Assembly (NCBI GenBank): GCA_024638585.1
Contig: JAHEKA010000105.1
Location: 1 to 7,384, forward strand
Source of the DNA: Rhodospirillales bacterium
GTDB lineage: Bacteria > Pseudomonadota > Alphaproteobacteria > SMXQ01
Length of the DNA: 7,384 nucleotides
Direction: 5' to 3'
The notes below the pieces were generated by a model. That model was not told the DNA's origin and ran no database searches. It worked only from the letters and a program-made list of their open reading frames with translations. Shown here one piece after another: positions 1-6,097 of the stretch (its first letter is position 1; the number at the start of each line of letters is the position of its first letter). The position numbers and the translations under genes were made by a program.

Positions 1-314
1 AGATCGTGCCGGTCACCGATTCCGATGGGACATCGGACCTCGACAACGTGGAAACGATCCTGCGGGGGTTGATCGAGGACGGCAAGGCCGACGCCTTCTA
101 CACCTGCGGTTCGAACCGGCTGTTTCAGCTGATGCGGCGTCTGGGCAAGGAGTTCTCCATTCCCGGCCAGGTCGCCATGGAGCAGGTGATGGCCTGCGGC
201 CTGGGGCCGTGCTACGTCTGCGTCAAGACCTTCGAGGTCAACGGCGAGCGAATTTTGCGCCGGGTCTGCGTCGAGGGACCGGTGTTCGACATGCAGGAGG
301 CGGTGGGATGGTAG
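1..314 (+). CDS. pyrK: Dihydroorotate dehydrogenase electron transfer subunit PyrK, C-terminal part (5' truncated)
   Basis: This is the last 100 or so residues of PyrK, the FAD and [2Fe-2S] subunit that passes electrons from the FMN of PyrD to NAD+ in the cytoplasm. The reading frame is open to the left edge, so the true start lies outside the window; the GTG at 6 is simply the first possible start codon inside it. Two parts are visible: the end of the NAD-binding ferredoxin-reductase fold (YTCGSN, where most relatives have CGP) and the iron-sulfur motif. The cluster cysteines follow C-x4-C-x2-C-x15-C, encoded at 195-197, 210-212, 219-221 and 267-269. The closing RRVCVEGPVFD stretch is typical of PyrK. 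The stop codon (312-314) lies inside the start region of pyrD, giving a 7-base overlap and probable translational coupling. Family assignment is firm because the PyrD partner is directly downstream. Confidence 0.93.
   Translation, partial: IVPVTDSDGTSDLDNVETILRGLIEDGKADAFYTCGSNRLFQLMRRLGKEFSIPGQVAMEQVMACGLGPCYVCVKTFEVNGERILRRVCVEGPVFDMQEAVGW
295..300 (+). promoter_or_regulatory. Shine-Dalgarno site of pyrD, inside the end of pyrK
   Basis: A perfect AGGAGG ends 7 bases before the ATG at 308. It fixes the pyrD start there and not at the upstream in-frame ATG at 209, which would add 33 residues unlike the family. Because the site lies within pyrK codons, pyrD translation is probably tied to pyrK translation. 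Confidence 0.85.
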
Positions 315-1255
315 ATCTTTCAGTCAAGGTGGGGGACCTCACCCTCCAGAACCCGGTAATGCCGGCATCCGGCGCGTTTTCGACCGAATATGCGCGGGTG
401 ATCGACATCAACCGCCTGGGCGCCCTGGTGGCCAAGACGGTGTCGCGCAACTTCCGCGCCGGCAACCCGCCGCCCCGCGCGGCCGAGGTGGAGGCCGGGA
501 TGATCAATTCCATCGGCCTGCCCACCAAGGGGCTGCAGTATTTCCTCGACGAACAACTGCCCGACTATAAGCAGTACACCCCGCCGCTGATCGCCAGCAT
601 CTCGGCCGAGGATGCCGACGATTTCCAGGCCATGGCCCGGGACATCGCGGCGCCCGGCGTCGATGCCATCGAGATCAACATCTCCTGCCCGACGCGCAAG
701 CCCGGCGGCGGCAATTTCGCGTTGCAGGCCGAGCACACGCGGGACATCGTCCGCCGGGTGCGCGGCGAGACCGACAAGCCGGTCTGGGCCAAGCTTTCGC
801 CCAACGCGGGTGAGATCGTCGACGTCGCCATGGCGGCGGAGGAGGCGGGCGCCAATGCCCTGACCGTCGCCAACACCATCCTTGCCATGAAGATCGACGT
901 GAACAGCTTCCGTCCGGCGCTCGGCAACAAGGTGGGCGGGTTCTCCGGCCCCGCCGTCAAGCCCATCATCATGCGCATGGTCTATCAGATCGGCAAGGCG
1001 GTCTCGATCCCGATCATCGGCTGCGGCGGCATCTCCAACGCCGAGGACGTGATCGAATACCTGCTGGCCGGGGCCAGCGCGGTGGAGATCGGCTATATCA
1101 ATTTCCGCAACCCGACGGCGATGATCTCGATCATCGACGATCTCACCACTTGGTGCGACAAGCGCGGTATCGCCCGCATTGCCGACCTCACCGGCGCGGT
1201 GCGGGACGGCGACATGGAAACCGATACCTTCGCGGCCGCCGCCCAAGGGCTATAG
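308..1255 (+). CDS. pyrD: Dihydroorotate dehydrogenase class 1B, catalytic subunit PyrD
   Basis: This 315-residue cytoplasmic FMN enzyme is expected to oxidise dihydroorotate to orotate with PyrK as partner, the fourth step of UMP synthesis. Length and layout fit class 1B: there is no N-terminal membrane segment as in quinone-linked class 2 enzymes, and pyrK is adjacent. Visible family features are NPVMPASGAF (15-24), the flavin lysine in KT (43-44), NSIGL (67-71), the active-site loop NISC with the class 1 catalytic base Cys127, AKLSPN with Lys162, ANT with Asn189, GGFSGPA (210-216) and the phosphate-binding GCGGI (238-242). Two positions are unusual: the Asn normally found two residues after the catalytic Cys is Thr129, and the GT of the second phosphate-binding loop is Gly262-Tyr263. 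The start at 308 has a strong AGGAGG site and overlaps the end of pyrK. The fold and class are secure; dihydroorotate as the substrate is likely but not proven by sequence. Confidence 0.9.
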   Translation: MVDLSVKVGDLTLQNPVMPASGAFSTEYARVIDINRLGALVAKTVSRNFRAGNPPPRAAEVEAGMINSIGLPTKGLQYFLDEQLPDYKQYTPPLIASISAEDADDFQAMARDIAAPGVDAIEINISCPTRKPGGGNFALQAEHTRDIVRRVRGETDKPVWAKLSPNAGEIVDVAMAAEEAGANALTVANTILAMKIDVNSFRPALGNKVGGFSGPAVKPIIMRMVYQIGKAVSIPIIGCGGISNAEDVIEYLLAGASAVEIGYINFRNPTAMISIIDDLTTWCDKRGIARIADLTGAVRDGDMETDTFAAAAQGL

Positions 1256-1265
1256 GCGGCCACCC

Positions 1266-1271
1266 GGGGAG
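1266..1271 (+). promoter_or_regulatory. Shine-Dalgarno site of pyrC
   Basis: GGGGAG lies 6 bases before the ATG at 1278, within the 22-base gap after pyrD. It supports that start over the upstream in-frame ATG at 1179, whose 33 extra residues read through the end of pyrD in another frame. Confidence 0.6.
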
Positions 1272-1277
1272 CGCCCC

Positions 1278-2330
1278 ATGACCGAGCGCATCACCATCCG
1301 CAAGCCCGACGACTGGCATCTGCACGTGCGCGATGGAGAGATGCTGAAGGCGGTGATGGGCTTCACCGCGCGCCATTTCGGACGGGCCATCATCATGCCC
1401 AATCTGGTGCCGCCGGTGACGACGATCGCCGACGCGCTGGGCTATCGCGACCGCGTCATGGCGGCGGTGCCGGACGGTTCGACGTTCCGGCCGCTGATGA
1501 CCTGCTACCTGACCGATGAGACCGACCCGGATGAGGTCGAGCGCGGGTTTGCTGATGGTGTGTTCACGGCCGTCAAGCTCTATCCCGTCGGCGCCACCAC
1601 CAACTCCGCCCATGGCGTGACCGATTTCGAGAAGATCCGCCCGGTGCTGGCGCGCATGGAAAAGATCGGCATGCGGCTCCTGATCCATGGCGAGGAGGCC
1701 GCCGATCCGGCCGTCGACGTCTTCGACCGGGAGGCGGTGTTCATCGAAAAACGGCTCGAGCCCATGACCCAGGACTATCCCGGCTTGCGCATCGTGCTGG
1801 AGCATCTGTCGTCGCGCATCGGCGTCGATTACGTGCGAAGCAAGGCGCCGCAGTTGGGCGGCACCATCACGCCCTATCACACGCTGCTCAACCGCAACCA
1901 CATGCTGGGCTCGGGCATCCGCCCGTATTATTACTGCATGCCCATCGTCAAACGGGAGGCCGACCGCCAGGCGGTCCACGACGCCGCCGTTTCCGGCGAA
2001 GCATGCTTCTTCCTCGGCACCGATTCGGCGCCGCACCCGATGGCGGCGAAGTTGGCCGTGGTGGGCTGCGCCGGGCTGTTCAACGCGCCGGTGGCGATCG
2101 AGACTTACGCCAAGGTGTTCGACGAGGCCGGCGCGCTGGACAGGCTCGAGGCCTTCGCCTCGCTGAACGGACCGGCCCATTACGATCTCCCGCCCAACGA
2201 GGAGACCATCACCCTGGAGCGCAGCCCCTGGACCGGGCCCGAAGAGGTCAAGGTCGACGGGCCCGAGGACCGGGCGCTGATCTATCGCGGCGGCGAAACC
2301 ATCGAATGGCGGGTGGTTGAGACCGCCTAG
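1278..2330 (+). CDS. pyrC: Dihydroorotase, class II (E. coli PyrC type)
   Basis: The 350-residue product is a zinc amidohydrolase that interconverts carbamoyl-aspartate and dihydroorotate, the step before PyrD. It is full length for the class II family (E. coli PyrC is about 348 residues). All the metal and catalytic residues of the family are visible: His14 and His16 in WHLHVRDG, Lys100 in VKLYP (the lysine that is carbamylated to bridge the two metals), His137 in LIHGE, His176 in LEHLS, and Asp249 in GTDSAPH. The substrate-loop region around NRNHML (205-210) and RPYYYCMP (215-222) is also conserved. It sits 22 bases after pyrD in the same direction and is almost certainly co-transcribed with it. 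No separate promoter is apparent in that gap. Its TAG stop shares bases with the stop of the convergent lipoprotein gene. Identification is firm. Confidence 0.96.
   Translation: MTERITIRKPDDWHLHVRDGEMLKAVMGFTARHFGRAIIMPNLVPPVTTIADALGYRDRVMAAVPDGSTFRPLMTCYLTDETDPDEVERGFADGVFTAVKLYPVGATTNSAHGVTDFEKIRPVLARMEKIGMRLLIHGEEAADPAVDVFDREAVFIEKRLEPMTQDYPGLRIVLEHLSSRIGVDYVRSKAPQLGGTITPYHTLLNRNHMLGSGIRPYYYCMPIVKREADRQAVHDAAVSGEACFFLGTDSAPHPMAAKLAVVGCAGLFNAPVAIETYAKVFDEAGALDRLEAFASLNGPAHYDLPPNEETITLERSPWTGPEEVKVDGPEDRALIYRGGETIEWRVVETA
2327..2330. other. Shared CTAG: overlapping stop codons of two convergent genes
   Basis: The self-complementary CTAG contains the TAG stop of pyrC on the plus strand (2328-2330) and the TAG stop of the lipoprotein gene on the minus strand (2329-2327). 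The genes therefore overlap by four bases with no intergenic space. Any terminator for either transcript must lie inside the other gene, read antisense. Confidence 0.95.
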
Positions 2331-2953
2331 CTGCCCACCTTGAGGCCGCGGACGGCGGCGGCGATCTCCCGGCTGACCTTGGCGAGCCCTGTGCTGATGG
2401 CGGCGGCGACCCCGTCGCTGCCCTGGCCGGGGGCGGTTTCGGTGGCGACCGACTTGCCGCTGATCAGCAGGGCCCTCTTGCGATAATCGAAGATGCGCCA
2501 GCGCGCAATCAGGGTGACCCGGCGGTTCGCCTCGACCGCCAGGCGCGCCACGTCCACGGTCACCTGGTAATCGACCGGGATGTTGCTGTCCCAGGGATAG
2601 CCGGCGATGCGGTCGGTCGGCACCAGGAGCGAGAGATTCTCAGTCAGGACCCGGGTCATGTTCTCGTCCAGGTCCTCGCCCCAGCGGTCGAATTCCAACA
2701 GGTCGATCCGGTTGCCCGGGCGGTGCACCACCATCTGGGTCCGATCCAGATGTTTGGGCAGCTTGACCGGACCGACCGCAAGGCGCGGTCCCGAGGCGGC
2801 ATCGGGGCCCGCCACCCGGGCATCGGTGCCGAGCGGCTCAAGCACGAAGAAGCGCGAGGGCTGGGTCTGGGCTGCGCAGGCGCCGAGCACCAGGACCAGG
2901 GCCAGGCCGGCGGCGGCGCGCCTCTGGGTTGGGCGGGACAGCAGACGTTTCAT
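2327..2953 (-). CDS. PqiC-like ABC transport auxiliary lipoprotein
   Basis: The 208-residue product is an outer-membrane lipoprotein of the family that accompanies MCE transporters (PqiC-like, ABC-type transport auxiliary component). It has a basic start, a hydrophobic stretch at about 13-24 and a lipobox LGAC with Cys26 as the lipidated residue. Ala27 after the Cys is not an inner-membrane retention signal, so Lol export to the outer membrane is expected. Family features of the mature part are RFFVLEPL, AVGPVKLPKHLDRTQMV and FDRWGEDLDENMTRVL followed by ENLSLL. It is the last gene of the operon and overlaps the MCE gene by the four bases ATGA. In PqiABC-type systems such a lipoprotein meets the periplasmic MCE assembly at the outer membrane; the same role here is inferred. 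The assignment rests on the family pattern and on the neighbours. Confidence 0.9.
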   Translation of the reverse strand: MKRLLSRPTQRRAAAGLALVLVLGACAAQTQPSRFFVLEPLGTDARVAGPDAASGPRLAVGPVKLPKHLDRTQMVVHRPGNRIDLLEFDRWGEDLDENMTRVLTENLSLLVPTDRIAGYPWDSNIPVDYQVTVDVARLAVEANRRVTLIARWRIFDYRKRALLISGKSVATETAPGQGSDGVAAAISTGLAKVSREIAAAVRGLKVGS

Positions 2954-3999
2954 CGTCGTCCTCCTTGATTGCCCTTGCCGCGCACCAGCGCTTCCGGGTG
3001 GCGCTCGAGATATTCGCTGAGTGCCCGGATCGACCGCGCCGCGGCCGCGAGTTCCCGCATCATGTTTGTGAATTCCTGGCGCACGTCCGAGCGCACGTCC
3101 ACCAGCGAATCGATCTTAGCGACCGCGCCCGAGGCGCGGGCGAAGGATTGCTCGATCGCCTTGGTCATGGCGCGGAACTGCTTGGCCGAGGCCGGCACCT
3201 CCTGATTGGCGGTTCCCGCCAGCTTGTCGAGCGACCCGGCGAGGGCGGAGAGCTTTTCGAAGGACTTGCCCGCCTCTTCCGCCGCCTTGCGGGCGGCGGT
3301 GACGGTGGCGCGCAGCTCCGTGGTCATCGGCGCGATCTCCGATTCGATCTTCAGGGCCAGCCGTTCGACGGCCTTCAGCGTCGAAGACGCGGCCTTGATT
3401 GCCGCCTTGGTGTCCTTTGAGCCGGTGATCGAACGCACGTCGTTGACCACCTGGGTGACGGCGGAGACCAGCCCCTGCAGGTCGAGCGCCTTGATGGTTT
3501 CGGAAATCTGCTCGATCTTCGATGGAACGGTGGGCACCTCCAGCAACGCGCTTTCGCGGCCCACCTTGCGGACTTCACTATCGGGATGGAAATCGAGCTC
3601 GATAGAAAGCAGCCCGGTGACGAAGCTCTGGACGTTGAGCTGCGCCCGCAGGCCGCGGGCGATCAGGGCGCGGAGCGCCTTTTCGACATCCGCCGTCTGT
3701 TTGCCGTCCTGGCGGACGACGCTTTCCGCGTCGAACTCCACTTCGACGGGGATCAGCAGATCCTGTTTGGGGCCGTGGGAGATCAGCTTGACGCTGGTCA
3801 CGGTCCCCACGCGGACGCCGCGGAAATTGACCGGTGCGCCTACATTGAGGCCGGCGACATTGCCGGTGAAATACATCACTGCCTTGAATTTTCGGGCAAA
3901 CAGATGATCCGAGCTGAACAGGGCGGCGCCGAGGACGGCCAGCAGCGCGGCGCCGAGGACGAAACTCCCGATCAGGGTTGGGTTAGCCCGCCTGCTCAT
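2950..3999 (-). CDS. mlaD: MlaD-family MCE protein with long helical C-terminal tail
   Basis: This 349-residue inner-membrane-anchored periplasmic protein is the lipid-binding component of the transporter. It has a short N-terminal cytoplasmic segment, one membrane helix (about 9-28) and one MCE domain (about 38-137) with the signature GAPVNFRGVRVGTV (54-67). A long Ala/Lys/Glu-rich region follows (about 157-320) that looks helical or coiled-coil, and then the conserved ending IRALSEYLERHPEAL (324-338). E. coli MlaD is about 180 residues, so the tail roughly doubles the protein, as in MCE proteins that form hexameric rings continued by a helical tube. The start at 3999 is chosen from its AAGGAAG site and because the membrane helix follows at once; an upstream in-frame ATG at 4194 would run through the ATPase gene. 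A 34-base gap separates it from the ATPase gene, and its stop overlaps the lipoprotein start. Lipid cargo cannot be told from sequence. Confidence 0.92.
   Translation of the reverse strand: MSRRANPTLIGSFVLGAALLAVLGAALFSSDHLFARKFKAVMYFTGNVAGLNVGAPVNFRGVRVGTVTSVKLISHGPKQDLLIPVEVEFDAESVVRQDGKQTADVEKALRALIARGLRAQLNVQSFVTGLLSIELDFHPDSEVRKVGRESALLEVPTVPSKIEQISETIKALDLQGLVSAVTQVVNDVRSITGSKDTKAAIKAASSTLKAVERLALKIESEIAPMTTELRATVTAARKAAEEAGKSFEKLSALAGSLDKLAGTANQEVPASAKQFRAMTKAIEQSFARASGAVAKIDSLVDVRSDVRQEFTNMMRELAAAARSIRALSEYLERHPEALVRGKGNQGGRR
2960..2966 (-). promoter_or_regulatory. Shine-Dalgarno site of the lipoprotein gene
   Basis: AAGGAGG on the minus strand lies 6 bases before the ATG at 2953. 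It sits within the last codons of the MCE gene and so supports coupled translation across the ATGA overlap. Confidence 0.8.
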
Positions 4000-4007
4000 A
4001 TCAGATG

Positions 4008-4014
4008 CTTCCTT
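4008..4014 (-). promoter_or_regulatory. Shine-Dalgarno site deciding the MCE gene start
   Basis: AAGGAAG on the minus strand lies 8 bases before the ATG at 3999, in the 34-base gap after the ATPase stop. It settles the start in favour of the 349-residue protein over the 414-residue reading. Confidence 0.75.
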
Positions 4015-4033
4015 ACCGATGCCGGTCCCCGCA

Positions 4034-4807
4034 TCATTCCGCGCCCCGGCGCAGGAAGGTGCGGACCTTGGGGACGGTGCAGGCCTCCAGCAGGTCCTTG
4101 GGCGGACCCTCGGCCACCATGGTGCGTTTTTCGGCGTCGAGGAACACCGAGTTCGTGCCGATCGCGAATATACTCGCAAGCTCGTGGCTGACAACCACCA
4201 CGGTCGCGCCCAGGCTGTCGCGCAGCTCGAGGATCAGCTCGTCGAGCCGGGCCGAGCTGATCGGATCCAACCCCGCCGATGGCTCGTCGAAGAACAGGAT
4301 CTCCGGGTCCAGGGCAATCGCCCGGGCGAGGCCGGCCCGTTTCGCCATGCCGCCGGAAATCTCCGACGGGTAGAATTCCTCGAACCCCGCTAGTCCCACC
4401 AGGGACAGCTTGAGCGAGGCGAGCTCGGCGATCTCGGCCTTCGAGAGATCGGTGTATTCGCCAAGCGGCAGGGCGATGTTTTCCGCCAGCGTCAGCGAGC
4501 TCCACAAAGCCCCGCTCTGGTAGAGCAGGCCGAAACGGCGCATGGCGGCTTCGCGGGCGTCTTCATCAAGATCCCACAGGCTTTCGCCGTTGATGGCGAC
4601 GCTGCCCCGCGCCGGGGCCTTGAGGCCGACCAGATGGCGCAGCAAGGTGCTCTTGCCGCAGCCCGAATCTCCCATGATGATGAACACGTCGCCGCGCCGC
4701 ACGGTGAAGTTCAAGTCGCGCTGCACGACGAAGCTGCCATAGGCCATGTCGAGATCGCTGACGACGATATGCGCGTCATCGGCATCGATGTGTGCGGCCA
4801 TGCTCAT
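4034..4807 (-). CDS. mlaF: ABC transporter ATP-binding protein, MlaF type
   Basis: The 257-residue cytoplasmic ATPase powers the MCE transporter. All ABC ATPase motifs are intact: Walker A GDSGCGKST (46-54), Q-loop Gln97, signature SEISGGMAKR (148-157), Walker B ILFFDEPSAGLD (170-181) and the switch His208 in VVVSHE. The GMAKRAGLARAIALDPE form of the signature region is typical of MlaF and its relatives. The gene begins 7 bases after the STAS-MlaE stop and is followed by the MCE gene. Its start is ambiguous between the ATG at 4807 and the one at 4801: a GAGGG site at 4812-4816 is 4 bases from the first and 10 from the second, so the protein may be two residues shorter. Function as the ATPase partner of the adjacent permease is firm. 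Confidence 0.95.
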   Translation of the reverse strand: MSMAAHIDADDAHIVVSDLDMAYGSFVVQRDLNFTVRRGDVFIIMGDSGCGKSTLLRHLVGLKAPARGSVAINGESLWDLDEDAREAAMRRFGLLYQSGALWSSLTLAENIALPLGEYTDLSKAEIAELASLKLSLVGLAGFEEFYPSEISGGMAKRAGLARAIALDPEILFFDEPSAGLDPISSARLDELILELRDSLGATVVVVSHELASIFAIGTNSVFLDAEKRTMVAEGPPKDLLEACTVPKVRTFLRRGAE

Positions 4808-4811
4808 GGCG

Positions 4812-4816
4812 CCCTC
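4812..4816 (-). promoter_or_regulatory. Shine-Dalgarno site of mlaF overlapping the permease stop
   Basis: GAGGG on the minus strand overlaps the TGA of the permease gene. Spacing is short (4 bases) to the ATG at 4807 and long (10 bases) to the ATG at 4801, so it does not by itself decide which is used. Confidence 0.5.
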
Positions 4817-5945
4817 AGATGCCCATGATGTGAAACAGGACGGCGAAGACGCCGTCGGCGCAGATGATCAGCACGATGGCCAGCACCACCGCCGAGGTGG
4901 CCGCCATGCCCACCGCCTGTGAACTGCGCCCGCACTGCATGCCGCGCAGGCAGCCGGCGATGGCGATGAGGATACCGAACACGGTGGCCTTGAAGACGCC
5001 GACGGCGAAATCGCCCATGTCGAGGAACTGCTTGGTCTGGTTGAAATACTGGATCGGGCTGATGTCGAGCATGAAGATGCCGACCACGGCGCCGCCCAGG
5101 ATGCCCATCAGGTCGGCATACAAGCACAGAAGCGGCATCATCAGCGCCAGGGCCAGCATGCGGGGCAGGACCAGGAATTCCATCGGGGAGATGCCGAGCG
5201 TCACGAAGGCGTCGATCTCCTCATTGACCTGCATGGTGCCGAGTTCGGCGGCGAAAGCGGCGCCGGTGCGCCCGGCCATGATGATCGCCGCCATCAGCGC
5301 GCCCATCTCCCTGGCCATGCCGATGGCGACCAGGTTGGCGATGAAGATCTCGGCCCCGAACAATTGCAGCTGTACCGCGCCGACGAAGGCCAGGATCAGG
5401 CCCACCAGGATGCTGATCAGGGTGACGATGGGCAGCGCCTTGGGACCGCAATCCTCCAGCACCAGGGCGAGGTCGGAACCGCGAAACCGCGCCCGGCCGA
5501 CGAGAAACTTGCCGAAGGCCATGGCGGCGAGGCCAAGGAAGGCGATCATGTCCCTGGCTTCCGCGCCAAGCCGGATCACCGCGGCGCCCGCCCGGGCGAC
5601 GAAGCCGGGCCGGGCGCCGCCCGTGCCGGTGTCTTCCCGCCGGGGCACGGCTTCGGCCAGGGCCAGCAGCCGGGCGACGCCCTCGGGCAGGCCGGAGCGG
5701 TCCACCGTGCCGCCCTTGTCTTTGATGCGGGCCTCGAGCCGGCGCAGGTAGGTGAGCAGAATGCTGTCCCAGTCGGCGATTCCGCCATCGGCCAGGCGCA
5801 GGCGGGGGGCGTCTGCGACCTTGGGGTCGCTCAGCAGGGACTCGAGGTCGGGCAGGGCCGCGCCCATGACCCAGGCGCCGGTCAGCGCGAGTTCCATGGC
5901 GCCTTCCGCGCCTGTGCGAATGTCAATGCCGGGCAGATCGCTCAT
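4815..5945 (-). CDS. mlaE: STAS-MlaE fusion permease of the MCE transporter
   Basis: This 376-residue inner-membrane protein joins an N-terminal STAS domain (about 1-100, with WDSILL at 59-64 at the position of the conserved STAS Asp/Ser loop) to an MlaE permease domain (about 130-376). In E. coli the STAS partner MlaB is a separate protein that binds and stabilises MlaF; here it is covalently attached. The permease has several hydrophobic segments (roughly 170-193, 202-224, 255-280, 282-296, 315-335, 346-374) and the family core motif AGRTGAAFAAELGTMQVNE (224-242) followed by EIDAFVTLGISP (243-254). It is the first gene of the leftward operon. The ATG at 5945 has no clear ribosome site; the ATG at 5897 has GGAAGG 4 bases before it but would delete the first STAS strand. 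I favour 5945 on domain grounds. Family is firm; the exact start is less so. Confidence 0.93.
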   Translation of the reverse strand: MSDLPGIDIRTGAEGAMELALTGAWVMGAALPDLESLLSDPKVADAPRLRLADGGIADWDSILLTYLRRLEARIKDKGGTVDRSGLPEGVARLLALAEAVPRREDTGTGGARPGFVARAGAAVIRLGAEARDMIAFLGLAAMAFGKFLVGRARFRGSDLALVLEDCGPKALPIVTLISILVGLILAFVGAVQLQLFGAEIFIANLVAIGMAREMGALMAAIIMAGRTGAAFAAELGTMQVNEEIDAFVTLGISPMEFLVLPRMLALALMMPLLCLYADLMGILGGAVVGIFMLDISPIQYFNQTKQFLDMGDFAVGVFKATVFGILIAIAGCLRGMQCGRSSQAVGMAATSAVVLAIVLIICADGVFAVLFHIMGI

Positions 5946-6020
5946 GGCGGCCAGGATAGCCGGATGTGGGGGCGGGGGGCGAGGCCATAAACCCGCGCCC
6001 GGGCTTGTCCTGCTGGCGCG

Positions 6021-6049
6021 TTTACTTGGGCACTGCCCGGTGAGACAAT
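6021..6049 (+). promoter_or_regulatory. Tentative sigma-70 type promoter for the VOC-MmgE/PrpD pair
   Basis: TTTACT (6021-6026) and GACAAT (6044-6049) each match four of six consensus bases and are 17 bases apart, which would place a transcript start near 6056. In a GC-rich genome this is weak evidence, and other promoter classes are not excluded. Confidence 0.3.
6028..6038. repeat. Short dyad GGGCA-C-TGCCC in the promoter spacer
   Basis: Perfect 5-bp inverted arms around one central base lie between the tentative -35 and -10 boxes. Position fits an operator, but arms this short and GC-rich can occur by chance. Confidence 0.3.
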
Positions 6050-6076
6050 CGCCCCAATCAAGGGACCAGGCAATGA

Positions 6077-6095
6077 ATCGGGCACACCGCCCGAT
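6077..6095 (+). repeat. Perfect 7-bp stem-loop just before the VOC ribosome site
   Basis: ATCGGGC (6077-6083) and GCCCGAT (6089-6095) are exact inverted repeats around the loop ACACC. The stem ends two bases before the purine-rich ribosome site at 6098-6105. It could be a protein-binding dyad or an mRNA leader hairpin affecting translation. It has no following T-run, so it is not an intrinsic terminator. Confidence 0.5.
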
Positions 6096-6097
6096 CA

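Noticed and set aside
209..307. N-terminal extension of PyrD by 33 residues
   Set aside because: The extra residues are PyrK codons read in another frame, and the ATG at 308 has a perfect ribosome site.
320..1246. Long antisense open frame (about 308 codons) opposite pyrD
   Set aside because: It is a shadow of strongly biased third positions; its translation is rich in Arg, Gly, Asp and His, resembles no family, and lies wholly over a firm pyrD.
308..1255. PyrD being dihydropyrimidine dehydrogenase subunit PreA
   Set aside because: The PyrK partner, the PyrC neighbour, the overall class 1B pattern and the absence of C-terminal ferredoxin motifs favour dihydroorotate dehydrogenase.
1188..2180. 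Antisense open frame of about 330 codons opposite pyrC
   Set aside because: Same pattern of shadow coding: no domain motifs, no ribosome site, and complete overlap with a gene that has all its catalytic residues.
2261..2275. GCCCG-AGGAC-CGGGC hairpin near the end of pyrC as a terminator
   Set aside because: The stem is only 5 bp, lies within codons, and has no T-run on either strand.
3206..3907. Plus-strand open frame opposite the MCE gene
   Set aside because: Ser/Arg-rich shadow translation with no recognisable domain; it covers a convincing MCE protein.
4000..4194. 65-residue N-terminal extension of the MCE protein
   Set aside because: It would be MlaF coding sequence in another frame; the start at 3999 has a good ribosome site and puts the membrane helix at the N terminus.
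4864..5751. Plus-strand open frame of about 295 codons opposite the permease
   Set aside because: Its composition (Met, Ala, Arg, Pro, Ser) is what the reverse complement of membrane-helix codons gives; no signature was seen.
5968..5979. G-quadruplex in the divergent gap
   Set aside because: Only two long G runs are present; the four separated runs needed for a stable structure are not there.
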